Positions 9,581 to 18,537 of a stretch of DNA of 64,000 bases are shown here, piece by piece. The stretch comes from Smithellaceae bacterium (GTDB lineage Bacteria > Desulfobacterota > Syntrophia > Syntrophales > Smithellaceae), in assembly GCA_030690945.1 (NCBI GenBank), contig JAUYFM010000041.1, positions 52,205 through 116,204 of the forward strand. The letters are read 5' to 3'. The translations under genes and the position numbers were made by a program. The notes below the pieces were generated by a model. That model was given only the letters and a program-made list of their open reading frames with translations, was not told the DNA's origin and did no database searches. The stretch's first letter is position 1, and each line of letters opens with the position of its first letter.

Positions 9581-10852
9581 TTACCACAAGAACGCATTTG
9601 ATGAAATGTCTGTTTTAACCTCTCCGGCAAGATAAAGCGAACCACAAGCTAAGATCAAATCGTTTTCACCGGCGTATTGGAGCGCCTGCCGAACGGATGC
9701 AGTTACACTGTCGGATATCAGGGCCGGATAACCGAGGCTCTCCAGGAATGCCGCCAGTACCGTTGGCGGCACAGCGCGCTTCGTCTTTAACAGCGGCAAA
9801 AGTATCTGATGAGTCAGCGGCGCTATCTTGCGCATCATCCGGCGATAATCCTTATCGGTCAGAGCGCTGAAGATTAGGATCAGCCGACGGCTGGAGAAAT
9901 CCTTTCCCAATGCGCGGCAAAGCGATACGATGCCCGCCGGATTATGCGCGCCGTCCAGCAGGAACAGCGGACTTGGCCGCAGGACTTCCAGTCTTGCCTC
10001 CCAGCGGGTTTGCGCCAGTCCCTTCTGAACAGCCTGATCATCAATCCGGTAACCCTTCTTCTCCAAAATTTCAATGGCTGCCAGGGCCAGGGCTGCATTG
10101 GACAGCTGATGCGGCCCCCGCAGAGGCATGGTAAGTTGGTTAATTTTACGGCTTTGTCCTTCATACGATATTGATTCGTCCTGATGGATTTTCATTTTAA
10201 AATCAATACCGAGACGCAGAAGCCCGGCCTGCTGTTTGTGACATATCCCGTTAAAAACATCGATGACTTTTCTTTGTGTCGCAGCAGTGACACAAACCCC
10301 GTTTTTTTTGATGATCCCGGCTTTTTCACGGGCAATCGCTTCCAGCGTTTTACCCAGATAGGCCGTATGCTCCAACGCGATATTGGTGATCACCGAAACC
10401 AGCGGCCGACAGATATTGGTTGCATCCAGCCTTCCGCCTAAGCCCACTTCCAGAACGGCAATATCCACTTTCCGGCGGGAAAAATAAAGAAAAGCGGCAG
10501 CCGTCAAGCACTCAAAATAAGTAACCGGCTGCACGGCGTGATCTTTGATCTCAGCAATCAGCCCTCCCAGGTCCTTGCGGGATATTTTTATTCCATTGAT
10601 GACGATTCTTTCACGAATATCGATCAGATGCGGCGATGTATAGAGACCTGCTTTTAAACCTGTTTGCTGCAGAATCGAAGCCAGCATGGCGGCGGTGGAT
10701 CCCTTGCCGTTGGTGCCGGCAATTAAGACCGAATGAAATGAGTCCTGCGGATTCCCCATCCGAGACAACAATTCATTGATCGCCTCCAGGCCAAAACGCA
10801 TCACGTCAATATTCAGGCCGGAAAGATAGGCGTCGGGATTAAATTTATTCAT
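9581..10852 (-). CDS. folC: Bifunctional folylpolyglutamate/dihydrofolate synthase
   Basis: A 423-residue Mur-ligase-family enzyme that joins glutamate to dihydropteroate and to reduced folates using ATP. The P-loop is GTNGKGS (46-52). The central segment VLEVGLGGRLDATN and the later LLDGAHNPAG are both diagnostic of FolC. It lies 15 bases downstream of the metallo-hydrolase gene and upstream of lptD on the same strand. accD, a frequent neighbour of folC, is absent here. Confidence 0.94.
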   Translation of the reverse strand: MNKFNPDAYLSGLNIDVMRFGLEAINELLSRMGNPQDSFHSVLIAGTNGKGSTAAMLASILQQTGLKAGLYTSPHLIDIRERIVINGIKISRKDLGGLIAEIKDHAVQPVTYFECLTAAAFLYFSRRKVDIAVLEVGLGGRLDATNICRPLVSVITNIALEHTAYLGKTLEAIAREKAGIIKKNGVCVTAATQRKVIDVFNGICHKQQAGLLRLGIDFKMKIHQDESISYEGQSRKINQLTMPLRGPHQLSNAALALAAIEILEKKGYRIDDQAVQKGLAQTRWEARLEVLRPSPLFLLDGAHNPAGIVSLCRALGKDFSSRRLILIFSALTDKDYRRMMRKIAPLTHQILLPLLKTKRAVPPTVLAAFLESLGYPALISDSVTASVRQALQYAGENDLILACGSLYLAGEVKTDISSNAFLW

Positions 10853-10867
10853 GGGATTGCCTGTTAA

Positions 10868-11635
10868 TTATATTCGAATGACCTGACCATCTTCAATGAT
10901 GCGGATTTTCTTATCCCCGATTGCCGCGATTTCTCGGCGAATCGCCTCGGCATACTGGGACTTCATGTGATAAAGATAAATCTCCGGTTTTGCGTCTTTC
11001 AATTTTTTCAGTTCCGCCGCGAGCGTCACCGGCGTGAGGTGCCCGGTTTTATCCGCGATACCTTGCATGCTGCCGGGCAGGGACGTTTCCACAAAAATCG
11101 CCCGCAACCCCTTCACGGTCCTGGCGACTTTCCAGACATCCTCTGTGGGCCCCGTGTCGCCGAGGAAAAGAACCGCCTTGTCTTTCGACTCCATCATGTA
11201 TCCCATGGTTTCCACGGTATGATGAACACCCATCGCCCGCACCTGCCAATCGCCCAATATTTTTTTTCTACCGGGCGTGAGAATCTCAAACTTAATCAGC
11301 GGCGCTTTGGCGCTGGGAATTTTGGAGAAATCAGGCCAGATAATATTATTGAACAAATGGCGGCGGATATTTTCAATAATCCCCCGGCTGCTGCAGACAA
11401 TCAGCGGTCTTTCCCGTTTCGCATAATAAAGATTATCCGCAAGAAACATGATGTCGCGCACATGATCCAGATGGGTGTGTGTTACAAAAATGTAATCAAT
11501 GCGGAGTTGTTCCTCCATTGTCAACACGGGCGTGACAGTCCCCGCATCGATTAAGATATTTTTTTCAATCAGGAAACTTGTTGTATTGTGATAAGGCAGT
11601 TGTGACCCGTGGCAACCCAATACCCGTATCTTCAT
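10868..11635 (-). CDS. Metallo-beta-lactamase fold hydrolase, class II cyclic-nucleotide phosphodiesterase-like
   Basis: A 255-residue protein with the metallo-beta-lactamase metal motif THTHLDHVRD, a downstream FLGDTGPTED aspartate motif, and TGHLTP near residue 200. The HxHLDH pattern together with GHLTP resembles class II 3',5'-cyclic-nucleotide phosphodiesterases. Hydrolysis of cAMP or cGMP is plausible but not proven by sequence. I start at the ATG giving MKIRVLGCHG, preceded by GAGG. The frame stays open 24 codons further upstream, but that extension is unlike the family. folC follows closely. Confidence 0.8.
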   Translation of the reverse strand: MKIRVLGCHGSQLPYHNTTSFLIEKNILIDAGTVTPVLTMEEQLRIDYIFVTHTHLDHVRDIMFLADNLYYAKRERPLIVCSSRGIIENIRRHLFNNIIWPDFSKIPSAKAPLIKFEILTPGRKKILGDWQVRAMGVHHTVETMGYMMESKDKAVLFLGDTGPTEDVWKVARTVKGLRAIFVETSLPGSMQGIADKTGHLTPVTLAAELKKLKDAKPEIYLYHMKSQYAEAIRREIAAIGDKKIRIIEDGQVIRI

Positions 11636-11762
11636 GTAGAGATCCTCGACGTCCATGATACTGGAATAATCGAGAATGAGGATACCATACCTTCGGCAGG
11701 CAGGCAATGATTTTGTAACGTCTCTTTTAGGCTACAGCTATGATTGGTTGCATACGGACGGT

Positions 11763-11820
11763 TTATTCTCGCGACGCGGCGATCCCGAAGCACCAGAGAT
11801 TGCCGCGTCGCTTGCAATAA
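11763..11820. repeat. Degenerate palindromic (REP-type) repeat
   Basis: Imperfect inverted arms begin TTATT on the left and end AATAA on the right. They contain a 13-base stem with one mismatch (GCGACGCGGCGAT at 11771-11783 against 11799-11811) around a 15-base loop. The right arm resembles the GAGATTGC...CGCAAT ends of the repeat at 55.2 kb, so it may be a decayed member of the same family. It occupies the otherwise featureless gap between the acyl-CoA dehydrogenase and hydrolase genes. Confidence 0.5.
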
Positions 11821-11899
11821 CCCGTTACGTTTCTATTAGAACACAGGCCACTATGAAGCACGCAAAGCACACAACATCGGTCAGTGAGTGTGCCACAGC

Positions 11900-13615
11900 C
11901 TATTCATTCATCGCGTATTCGCCATTTAAGGTAAATACATATTTATTCCAGACCCTGTTATATTGGTCATCGTCTCCCTGTGACTTGATCAGCATGATGT
12001 CCTTGCAGTAGGCACGCTGTTCGTCCTTGGTGGTGTGCGTGCCATAGATTTGCAGGGCAAAGCGGGCAAAGTCGCGCACCATGAAATCAAAGATCTGGTT
12101 GACAATATCCGGATCAACCTTATCAAATTTGGCCTGTTCCAGAATCAGCTGCCCATAGACCACGATGGAGAACATCTCGCCCAACGGCAGAGAAAAGATG
12201 GGATCCATATCCTGGGCCTTGTCCGGACCGGCTTTCTCCAGCAATGCCTTGAATAGATTGATCTGCTGAATAAAGATGGCCACATTCGGCAGTTGCTTAT
12301 TGGCTTCGAAAACCGGCTTATAATCGTGGAACTGAACGGTCCCCAAACCCTTTGTTGGCCCTTGGTTGAACAGGAAGAGATCGTCTTTGGTAGAAAAATC
12401 CTGCGCCACCGGTTTATATTCTGCGGGGTTAAAGAAGTAGTTCTTCATGAACTTGCGGATGAGCTGAACATTAACATGGACCGTGCCTTCCAGTTTGGAA
12501 GGCCCGCGGATGTCTGAAGCGCCGAGGGAGAAATAGGTATCCTTTTCAAATCCCTTGGCGGCAATCACTTCCCAGAGCAGGTTGACTACTTCTTCGGCCT
12601 GCGTCGTCACTTTCATCTTGCTGGTGGGATTGTAGAGAAGATAGCGGCGGTCATTGGCGTTGGCGTTGCGGAAATAGTCCGTGGAGCGACGTTGGTAGAG
12701 TTTCATTCCCACGATCCTAAGCCAGGCATCCATAAAATTTTTCTTCACATGCGGCATGTCCGTAACGTGAACGCCGTAGAGTATACGATTTGCCGCATGG
12801 GTAATGGCTTCATAAAAACTATGTTCGGCCACGCCGATAGACGCCGGGCCAATATTGAACTTACCGACGTTCACAGTGTTGAGCGAAGAATCCCAGGCAT
12901 GCGATCCCCGCGAAAGAATGTCGTCCTCCGTGATGGGATAATCGTGAAGGGCAAAATTGGAGACATATTGCTGATGAGAAACAACGTTCTTTTTCAGCTC
13001 ATAGGCTTTGTGATGAAAATTGGTGACAAAGAAAGTGTAATCATCCGTGCCATCCTTGATTTTACCCAGCGTAGAGACCATCTCCGCTTCGTTGCCGTTG
13101 CCGATATAGTATTTTTCTCCGTTGGCTACCCAGGTGCCGTCGGCTTTGGGCGTCAATGTCGTTTCGGTGGAATAGATATCCGCGCCGTGCGTCCGTTCGG
13201 AAAGACCGAAGGCGAAGATCGCGCCTTTTTTAAGTAACTCGGCGGCCTTCTTCTTGGCTTTTTCATTGGGGCTCATCCAGATGGGACCAAGCCCCAGGAT
13301 GCTGACCTGGAAGCAATACCAGTAACCCAGACCGTAAAAGGCCAGCAGTTCGCTGTATTCACTGTTGCGGGCCGTGTCCCAGCGGCAATCCGGATCACCT
13401 CCGCTGTATTGACTTGGCGTAAGCAGTTTGGCAAAGATTTGCTCTTTGGCGATAAAATCGACAAATTCCCGATACCAAACCTTTTTGTTGAAATCTTCGG
13501 TAATCCTGGTTTTACCCATCTTCTCGAAGAAGGTGATTGTTTTGCTCATGATAACCTTTGAACCTTCATCGGCCATGAGACTCTGGTACTTTTTCGGCTG
13601 CAACAGATAATTCAT
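11900..13615 (-). CDS. Acyl-CoA dehydrogenase family flavoprotein, long form
   Basis: The 571-residue protein is longer than typical short- or medium-chain acyl-CoA dehydrogenases (about 380-400). The FAD/substrate-binding middle domain is recognisable from GLSERTHGADIYST and WVANGEKYYIGNG. A long C-terminal helical region follows, ending with an extension rich in charged and aromatic residues. It should oxidise an acyl-CoA to the enoyl-CoA and pass electrons to ETF. The substrate cannot be read from sequence. An AAGGAG ribosome-binding site supports the start. No ETF or other beta-oxidation gene lies nearby, so it appears to be a single-gene unit with an operator-like palindrome upstream. 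Confidence 0.85.
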   Translation of the reverse strand: MNYLLQPKKYQSLMADEGSKVIMSKTITFFEKMGKTRITEDFNKKVWYREFVDFIAKEQIFAKLLTPSQYSGGDPDCRWDTARNSEYSELLAFYGLGYWYCFQVSILGLGPIWMSPNEKAKKKAAELLKKGAIFAFGLSERTHGADIYSTETTLTPKADGTWVANGEKYYIGNGNEAEMVSTLGKIKDGTDDYTFFVTNFHHKAYELKKNVVSHQQYVSNFALHDYPITEDDILSRGSHAWDSSLNTVNVGKFNIGPASIGVAEHSFYEAITHAANRILYGVHVTDMPHVKKNFMDAWLRIVGMKLYQRRSTDYFRNANANDRRYLLYNPTSKMKVTTQAEEVVNLLWEVIAAKGFEKDTYFSLGASDIRGPSKLEGTVHVNVQLIRKFMKNYFFNPAEYKPVAQDFSTKDDLFLFNQGPTKGLGTVQFHDYKPVFEANKQLPNVAIFIQQINLFKALLEKAGPDKAQDMDPIFSLPLGEMFSIVVYGQLILEQAKFDKVDPDIVNQIFDFMVRDFARFALQIYGTHTTKDEQRAYCKDIMLIKSQGDDDQYNRVWNKYVFTLNGEYAMNE

Positions 13616-13649
13616 TGGACACTCCTTTCAGGTAAATACAATCATTTTC

Positions 13650-13670
13650 ATATTGTCGTCAGGACAATAT
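13650..13670. promoter_or_regulatory. Operator-like inverted repeat before the acyl-CoA dehydrogenase gene
   Basis: ATATTGTC-GTCAG-GACAATAT has perfect 8-base arms with a 5-base centre and begins 35 bases before the ATG. Size and symmetry fit a dimeric repressor site of the TetR or GntR type that often controls fatty-acid genes. No regulator gene is adjacent, so this is inference. Confidence 0.5.
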
Positions 13671-13776
13671 CCTATAATTTCCGAGAAGGACTTTACGACA
13701 TTTTCAAGAAAAGATCTACTGCGAAAATCGGACATAGTCGCTTATTGTAAGTTCCCGACTCAACCGCCGTTCAGAA

Positions 13777-14139
13777 TCATTTCTTTTGCCTGAAACGGCT
13801 GAGTTCCTTAAGCAGCCAGTCACGACTGTTGATGGCCGGCTGCCCGGGACAATGAACTGTATAGGGTTTTCCGGATACCTCGCTTTTCGTCGCGCTATAC
13901 ATAATGAATTCTTCAGTGCCATGAATTTTGTCTTTGAAATACGCGTACTTTTTCTGCATGTGGCCCACCGCTTCCGTGCCCGAATATTTCGTGCCGTTTC
14001 TTTCATGCTTGCAGTCGGTTTTTTCGACGTATTGCAGTAAATGATTAATTTCAGATTGTTGCACATCCGCCGCAAAACACAGGCCGGAAAACATCAAGAT
14101 CAAGATGGCCAAAACAATTTTTATAGTATTTCGATTCAT
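13777..14139 (-). CDS. Secreted DUF5329-like protein
   Basis: A 120-residue protein with a cleavable signal peptide (hydrophobic residues 8-21, cleavage near CFAAD). The mature part contains EINHLLQYVEKTDC, RNGTKYSGTEAVGHM and SGKPYTVHCPGQ, a pattern I associate with the DUF5329 family of small periplasmic proteins of unknown function. Two mature cysteines could form a disulfide. The ATG is preceded by AAGGAG and overlaps the stop of the preceding DUF169 fragment as ATGA, so translation is probably coupled. It lies downstream of phoR on the same strand. Confidence 0.65.
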   Translation of the reverse strand: MNRNTIKIVLAILILMFSGLCFAADVQQSEINHLLQYVEKTDCKHERNGTKYSGTEAVGHMQKKYAYFKDKIHGTEEFIMYSATKSEVSGKPYTVHCPGQPAINSRDWLLKELSRFRQKK

Positions 14140-14402
14140 GATTTCTCCTTCATCAGACTGAGCCACGTATGCCGCTCCAGGAAGGATCCGGGGACGTTTT
14201 GTTCCATCTCTTCGAAGAACGCAAAAGGAGCGGCGAAGGTCATGAAATGGGGGTCACCCAGTTGTTTGCGGACATAGCCGCAGGCGGATAGATCGGTGAG
14301 CCCCACAACGGCACGGGGCTTGCCCGATTTGGCCTCGCGGCAAGGGTAAATACCGATGGTCTGGCAACCGGCGGCATAATTGAAATTGAATGGCGTTGGC
14401 AA
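14136..14402 (-). pseudogene. DUF169 family C-terminal fragment
   Basis: This 88-codon frame has no ATG start; only a TTG is available, about 20 bases after the phoR stop codon. The encoded segment (GCQTIGIYPCREAKSGKPRA, VGLTDLSACG, FFEEMEQNVPGSFLER) resembles the C-terminal half of DUF169 proteins, which are normally well over 200 residues. The N-terminal half is absent: the phoR stop codon lies in the same frame just upstream. I read it as a remnant left by a deletion. A weak AGGGA before the TTG leaves open a short translated protein. Confidence 0.55.
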
Positions 14403-14423
14403 TTGAACTTTCCCTATTGGACT

Positions 14424-16169
14424 TTATACTTTTTGTATCGGGAAAAATAAAGATACTTTTGTGCCGCGTCCCAACTGGCTTTCGATTTCCATTTTGCCGC
14501 CATGCGCCAGCATCAAGTGCTTGACAATCGACAGGCCAAGGCCCGTGCCGCCCAGATCGCGTGAACGCGTTTTATCCACACGATAAAATCGTTCACCTAA
14601 CCGCTGGATTTCTTCCCGGGGAATACCCGCTCCGGTATCGGTAATCGTTACAACCACGTTCCCCATTTTTTCTTCAGCGTTAATTATTACGCTGCCTCCC
14701 TCGGGAGTAAACTTCACGGCGTTATCCAGCACATTGACGAAGACCTGACTCAGTCTGTCGCGGTCTGCCCGCACGGGCACTGTTTTCCCCGGCGCATGAT
14801 TTTCAATGCGGATTTTCTTTGCCGCCGCTTTGGCTTCTAGAAGCGGCAGAACACTGCCGATAATATCCGGCAGAAACACATTTTCAAAACGAAAGTTTAT
14901 CTCACCCAGTTCGATCTTCGATATGGTCATCAGATCTTCCACCAAGCGGTTCAGCCTTTGCGCCTGCTTGAGTATGATATCAATAAATCGCTTGGCATCT
15001 TCGGTATTGTCGATGGCGCCGGTCTGGAGCGTCTCCAGATACCCGATGATGGCCGTCAGCGGCGTGCGGATTTCATGTGTGACGTTGGCGACAAAGTCCG
15101 TACGAATCCTCTCCAGTTTTTTTAAGCGGGTAACATCATGAAAAACGACCATGTCTTTTTCTTCTCCGGGATAGCCGTGAACTTCCGAGATGCTAACGCT
15201 CATAATGACTGGATCAGTGTTTCCCAATATAATTTCGCTGGATACCGTACCGTGTGATTGTTTAAACTGCTGGAACGCTTTTTGTAATTCCACATTGCGG
15301 AAGGCTTCCATCAATGTCTTGCCGCCGACATCACCATACTGCTCGGCCAGGATATTAGCCAGCGACGGGCTGACAAATTCAATTTTCTCGGCGGTATTTA
15401 AAATTAAAACTCCTTCGTTGATACTGGTCAAAGCAGTCATCAGTTTGCTTTTTTCTTCAATAGCCTGCCGAATCTTGCGCTGCAGCTCTTCCACAAGATA
15501 GTTGATATTATCGGCCAGCTTCTTGGTTTCATCAGAGGTTTTCAAAATTATGCTGCCCGAAGGCTCACCCTGACGAAGTCTTTCGGTAAATCTTTCCATC
15601 ACCCGAATCGGCTCGGCGATTTTATAAGAAATGAAGAGCGCAATGATCAGCGAAATAATGGACACGACAATAATCGTCAGGAAAATGGATTGATAAACTT
15701 TCTCGATCAGGCTCTGCACATCATGAAGAGGACGGGCTAATCTTACATAACCGGTAATCTGCGCTTTTGTTTTGATGGGTACGGCAACATAGAGCATATC
15801 CACGCCCAGCGACTGACTGAACCGGATAGACTTCCCCTTGCCCCGCAGTCTCGATTCCTGTATTTCCGGACGGCTGAAGTGATTTTCCATCTGGGCGATC
15901 TCTTTTTCCGAATCGGCAAACACCTTGCCCTGTGCGTCCACCAGTGTCACCCGGGAGCCAGATATATTGGCAATTTGACGCAATTGATCAGACATCTCCG
16001 TTGCGGAACTCAAATCAATCAGTTCGGCATAGGTTAATAGTTCTCCTTCAATCTTGCCGGTCATAACTTTTCGAATCTCGTCTTTGATAAAAATATTCAA
16101 AACGAGAAAAGAAAAAAAGATAATGACAAGATAGGAGATAAATATCTTTAAAAACAGATTGCGCTTCAC
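14424..16169 (-). CDS. phoR: Phosphate regulon sensor histidine kinase
   Basis: A 581-residue membrane kinase. Two transmembrane helices (about 8-28 and 161-182) bracket a periplasmic domain of about 130 residues. Then follow a HAMP segment (183-235), a PAS domain (about 240-350), the dimerisation domain with phospho-acceptor His365 in NVTHEIRTPL, and the ATPase domain with DNAVKFTPEGG, DTGAGIP and GGTGLGLSIV. The position at the end of the pst-phoU cluster identifies it as PhoR, which phosphorylates PhoB when phosphate is scarce. The large periplasmic domain differs from enteric PhoR and is common in other bacteria. It starts 9 bases after the phoU stop. Confidence 0.93.
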   Translation of the reverse strand: MKRNLFLKIFISYLVIIFFSFLVLNIFIKDEIRKVMTGKIEGELLTYAELIDLSSATEMSDQLRQIANISGSRVTLVDAQGKVFADSEKEIAQMENHFSRPEIQESRLRGKGKSIRFSQSLGVDMLYVAVPIKTKAQITGYVRLARPLHDVQSLIEKVYQSIFLTIIVVSIISLIIALFISYKIAEPIRVMERFTERLRQGEPSGSIILKTSDETKKLADNINYLVEELQRKIRQAIEEKSKLMTALTSINEGVLILNTAEKIEFVSPSLANILAEQYGDVGGKTLMEAFRNVELQKAFQQFKQSHGTVSSEIILGNTDPVIMSVSISEVHGYPGEEKDMVVFHDVTRLKKLERIRTDFVANVTHEIRTPLTAIIGYLETLQTGAIDNTEDAKRFIDIILKQAQRLNRLVEDLMTISKIELGEINFRFENVFLPDIIGSVLPLLEAKAAAKKIRIENHAPGKTVPVRADRDRLSQVFVNVLDNAVKFTPEGGSVIINAEEKMGNVVVTITDTGAGIPREEIQRLGERFYRVDKTRSRDLGGTGLGLSIVKHLMLAHGGKMEIESQLGRGTKVSLFFPIQKV

Positions 16170-16178
16170 GCCGGCTCC

Positions 16179-16865
16179 TTATTCTTTTAAGGGACATGTC
16201 TGATGACGGACGCAAAGGCCTGTCACCATATACATAACCATATCCGCAATGCCTTTGGCATGATCGGCGATGCGCTCCAGATTTTTGGAAACCTGCATGA
16301 TCAACAGGGCGCGATGAATCGATTTGGAATCCTCCAACATAAATGTTAACAACTCGCGGAAAATCTGCTCGTTTAGGTCATCGACGACTTGCTCTGTTTG
16401 TCGAATCTTATCGGCCATGCCCAGATCGTTTCGAATAAAACTATCGAGGGAATCCTTGATCATCGAGCCGACCAGATCGGTCATCCGGGGCAAATCAATA
16501 TAGGGTTTGAGCTGCGGTTCTTCGTTTAATTGTAAAGCCTTCTCGGCAATATTCACCGCCATGTCGCCGATTCTTTCCAGATGGCCGGTAATTTTAATCG
16601 CAGTGGTGATAAACCGCAAATCAATCGCCGTGGGCTGCCGCAGGGCTAATATCTTGATGCACCGTTCTTCAAGGTTTGTGTCCAGCTTGTCAATTTCATT
16701 GTCATCCTTAATGATTTTTCGCGCGATGTCCGAATTTCTCTCAGACAGAGATTTCATCGCCTGCTGAATGGCCTTTTCCGTCAAAACGCCGAGATAGATC
16801 AGGCCGTTCTTGATCTCCTGCAGTTCTTTTTCGTAGTGTGAACTGGTGTGTCTTTTTTCTTCCAT
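16179..16865 (-). CDS. phoU: Phosphate transport regulator PhoU
   Basis: A 228-residue all-helical protein with two PhoU repeats. The motif ATAIKITGHLERIGDMAVNI in the first repeat and SKNLERIADHAKGIADMV in the second carry the conserved acidic/metal-binding residues. It links the Pst transporter to PhoR and keeps the regulon off when phosphate is plentiful. It sits between pstB and phoR, as expected. Confidence 0.95.
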   Translation of the reverse strand: MEEKRHTSSHYEKELQEIKNGLIYLGVLTEKAIQQAMKSLSERNSDIARKIIKDDNEIDKLDTNLEERCIKILALRQPTAIDLRFITTAIKITGHLERIGDMAVNIAEKALQLNEEPQLKPYIDLPRMTDLVGSMIKDSLDSFIRNDLGMADKIRQTEQVVDDLNEQIFRELLTFMLEDSKSIHRALLIMQVSKNLERIADHAKGIADMVMYMVTGLCVRHQTCPLKE

Positions 16866-16886
16866 CTTTAGCCCTCCTGTTGATTT

Positions 16887-17645
16887 TCAGCCGAATCTTC
16901 CAGTTATGTAATCTTCCGTCTGTTTGACATCGGGTTTGGTAAATATTTTCTCTGTCTTATTATACTCGACCAAATTTCCTATATAAAAGAAAGCTGTCTC
17001 ATCGGAGATACGCGCCGCCTGTTGCATATTATGGGTAACGATGATGATTGTGTAATCTTTTTTTAGCTCTTCGATCAAATCCTCGATTTTGGCGGTGGAA
17101 ATGGGATCAAGCGCAGACGTCGGCTCATCCATCAACAAGATATCCGGTTTCATCGCCAGCGCACGCGCAATGCAGAGCCGCTGCTGCTGGCCGCCGGAAA
17201 GATTCATAGCGGATTTATTTAAAATATCTTTCACCTCATTCCATAAAACAGACTGCTTCAGGCTTTGTTCCACAAGCGTGTCCAGGTCGCCGGCATTGAC
17301 ACCCGTCAACTTCGGACCGTAGGCGATATTGTTATAAATCGTTTTCGGAAACGGATTGGGCTTCTGGAAAACCATACCGATCTTGCGGCGGATTTCCACC
17401 GGATCGATATCGGGCGCATAAATATTTTTATCTTCAAAAAGGATTTCCCCTTCAACTCTTGTCCCGTCAATCAAATCATTCATTCGGTTCAGAAGCCTAA
17501 GCAGTGTGGACTTGCCGCATCCCGAAGGCCCGATAAGCGCCGTCACTTTATTTTTTCCGAACGTCATCGATATGTCCGTCAGGGCGCGGCTCTGGCCGTA
17601 ATAGAAGTTCACATTGTTCAGCTTGATGATGATGTTTGTTTCCAT
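16887..17645 (-). CDS. pstB: Phosphate ABC transporter ATP-binding protein
   Basis: A 252-residue ATPase of the high-affinity phosphate importer. Walker A is GPSGCGKS (39-46), the ABC signature begins LSGGQQ (149-154) and Walker B is ILLMDEP (169-175). The tail with [21 protein letters not shown] is typical of PstB. I use the ATG two bases after the pstA stop. An in-frame GTG three codons earlier overlaps pstA. Confidence 0.96.
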   Translation of the reverse strand: METNIIIKLNNVNFYYGQSRALTDISMTFGKNKVTALIGPSGCGKSTLLRLLNRMNDLIDGTRVEGEILFEDKNIYAPDIDPVEIRRKIGMVFQKPNPFPKTIYNNIAYGPKLTGVNAGDLDTLVEQSLKQSVLWNEVKDILNKSAMNLSGGQQQRLCIARALAMKPDILLMDEPTSALDPISTAKIEDLIEELKKDYTIIIVTHNMQQAARISDETAFFYIGNLVEYNKTEKIFTKPDVKQTEDYITGRFG

Positions 17646-17647
17646 TC

Positions 17648-18526
17648 TTACCACCTTTTGTTCCTTCTCATATAGCTGCGAATAACAATCGCCACAAGAT
17701 CAATTCCCAACACCACCGCCACCAAAACAAGCACGGTTCCAAACTGAATGGGGCGGGTTGCCTCAATATTTGTTCCGGCCGTCGCCAGCACATAAATATG
17801 ATAGGGCAGAGCCATCACTTCGTCAAAAATCGAGCCGGGCAGTTTGGACGTAAAATACGCGGCGGCAGTGAACATGATGGGCGCTGTTTCTCCGGCAGCC
17901 CTGCCTATTCCTAATATAGATCCGGTCAGAATGCCCGGCAGGGCGTTGGGTAAAACAATCCGAAAAGTTGTCTGCCATTTGGAGACACCAAGCGATAACG
18001 ATGCCTCCCTGAAGGTCTGCGGCACTGATTTAAGGGCTTCTTCCGACGCCCCAATGATCGTCGGCAGAATCAGAAAGCCCAGCGTGAGTGATCCGGCCAG
18101 AATACTGGAACCGAATTTCATCAAGATAACAAAAAAGCCGAGCCCAAATAAGCCAAAAACAACCGAAGGAACGCCTGCCAGACAATTGATCCCTACTTTG
18201 ATGAAGCGGACGATCCTACCCTGCTTGGCGTATTCCGTCAGATAAATGGCCGACGCGATGCCCAGCGGCAGGCCAATCGCGATAGCACCTACCGTCAGAT
18301 AGATCGTCCCCAGAATGGCCGGCATAATGCCGCCCTTCGTCATGGAATCCGTTGGCGGTTTGGTGATAAAATCCCAGCTGATTGCACCAATACCGTTATA
18401 CACAATATAAAAAATGATCCCACCCAGGGCCAATGTAATGATCAATGCCGACGCGCGCACCAGACCAAAAAAAATGTGCTGTTTGAGATAACGCCACTTC
18501 ATTGAATTATTATTAAATGTATTCAT
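17648..18526 (-). CDS. pstA: Phosphate ABC transporter permease PstA
   Basis: A 292-residue inner-membrane permease with about six transmembrane helices and the MetI-like loop around [18 protein letters not shown]. The segment [19 protein letters not shown] is diagnostic of PstA. It pairs with PstC to form the phosphate channel. The gene lies 11 bases after pstC and 2 bases before pstB, so expression is tightly coupled. Confidence 0.96.
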   Translation of the reverse strand: MNTFNNNSMKWRYLKQHIFFGLVRASALIITLALGGIIFYIVYNGIGAISWDFITKPPTDSMTKGGIMPAILGTIYLTVGAIAIGLPLGIASAIYLTEYAKQGRIVRFIKVGINCLAGVPSVVFGLFGLGFFVILMKFGSSILAGSLTLGFLILPTIIGASEEALKSVPQTFREASLSLGVSKWQTTFRIVLPNALPGILTGSILGIGRAAGETAPIMFTAAAYFTSKLPGSIFDEVMALPYHIYVLATAGTNIEATRPIQFGTVLVLVAVVLGIDLVAIVIRSYMRRNKRW

Positions 18527-18537
18527 GCATCTTCCGC

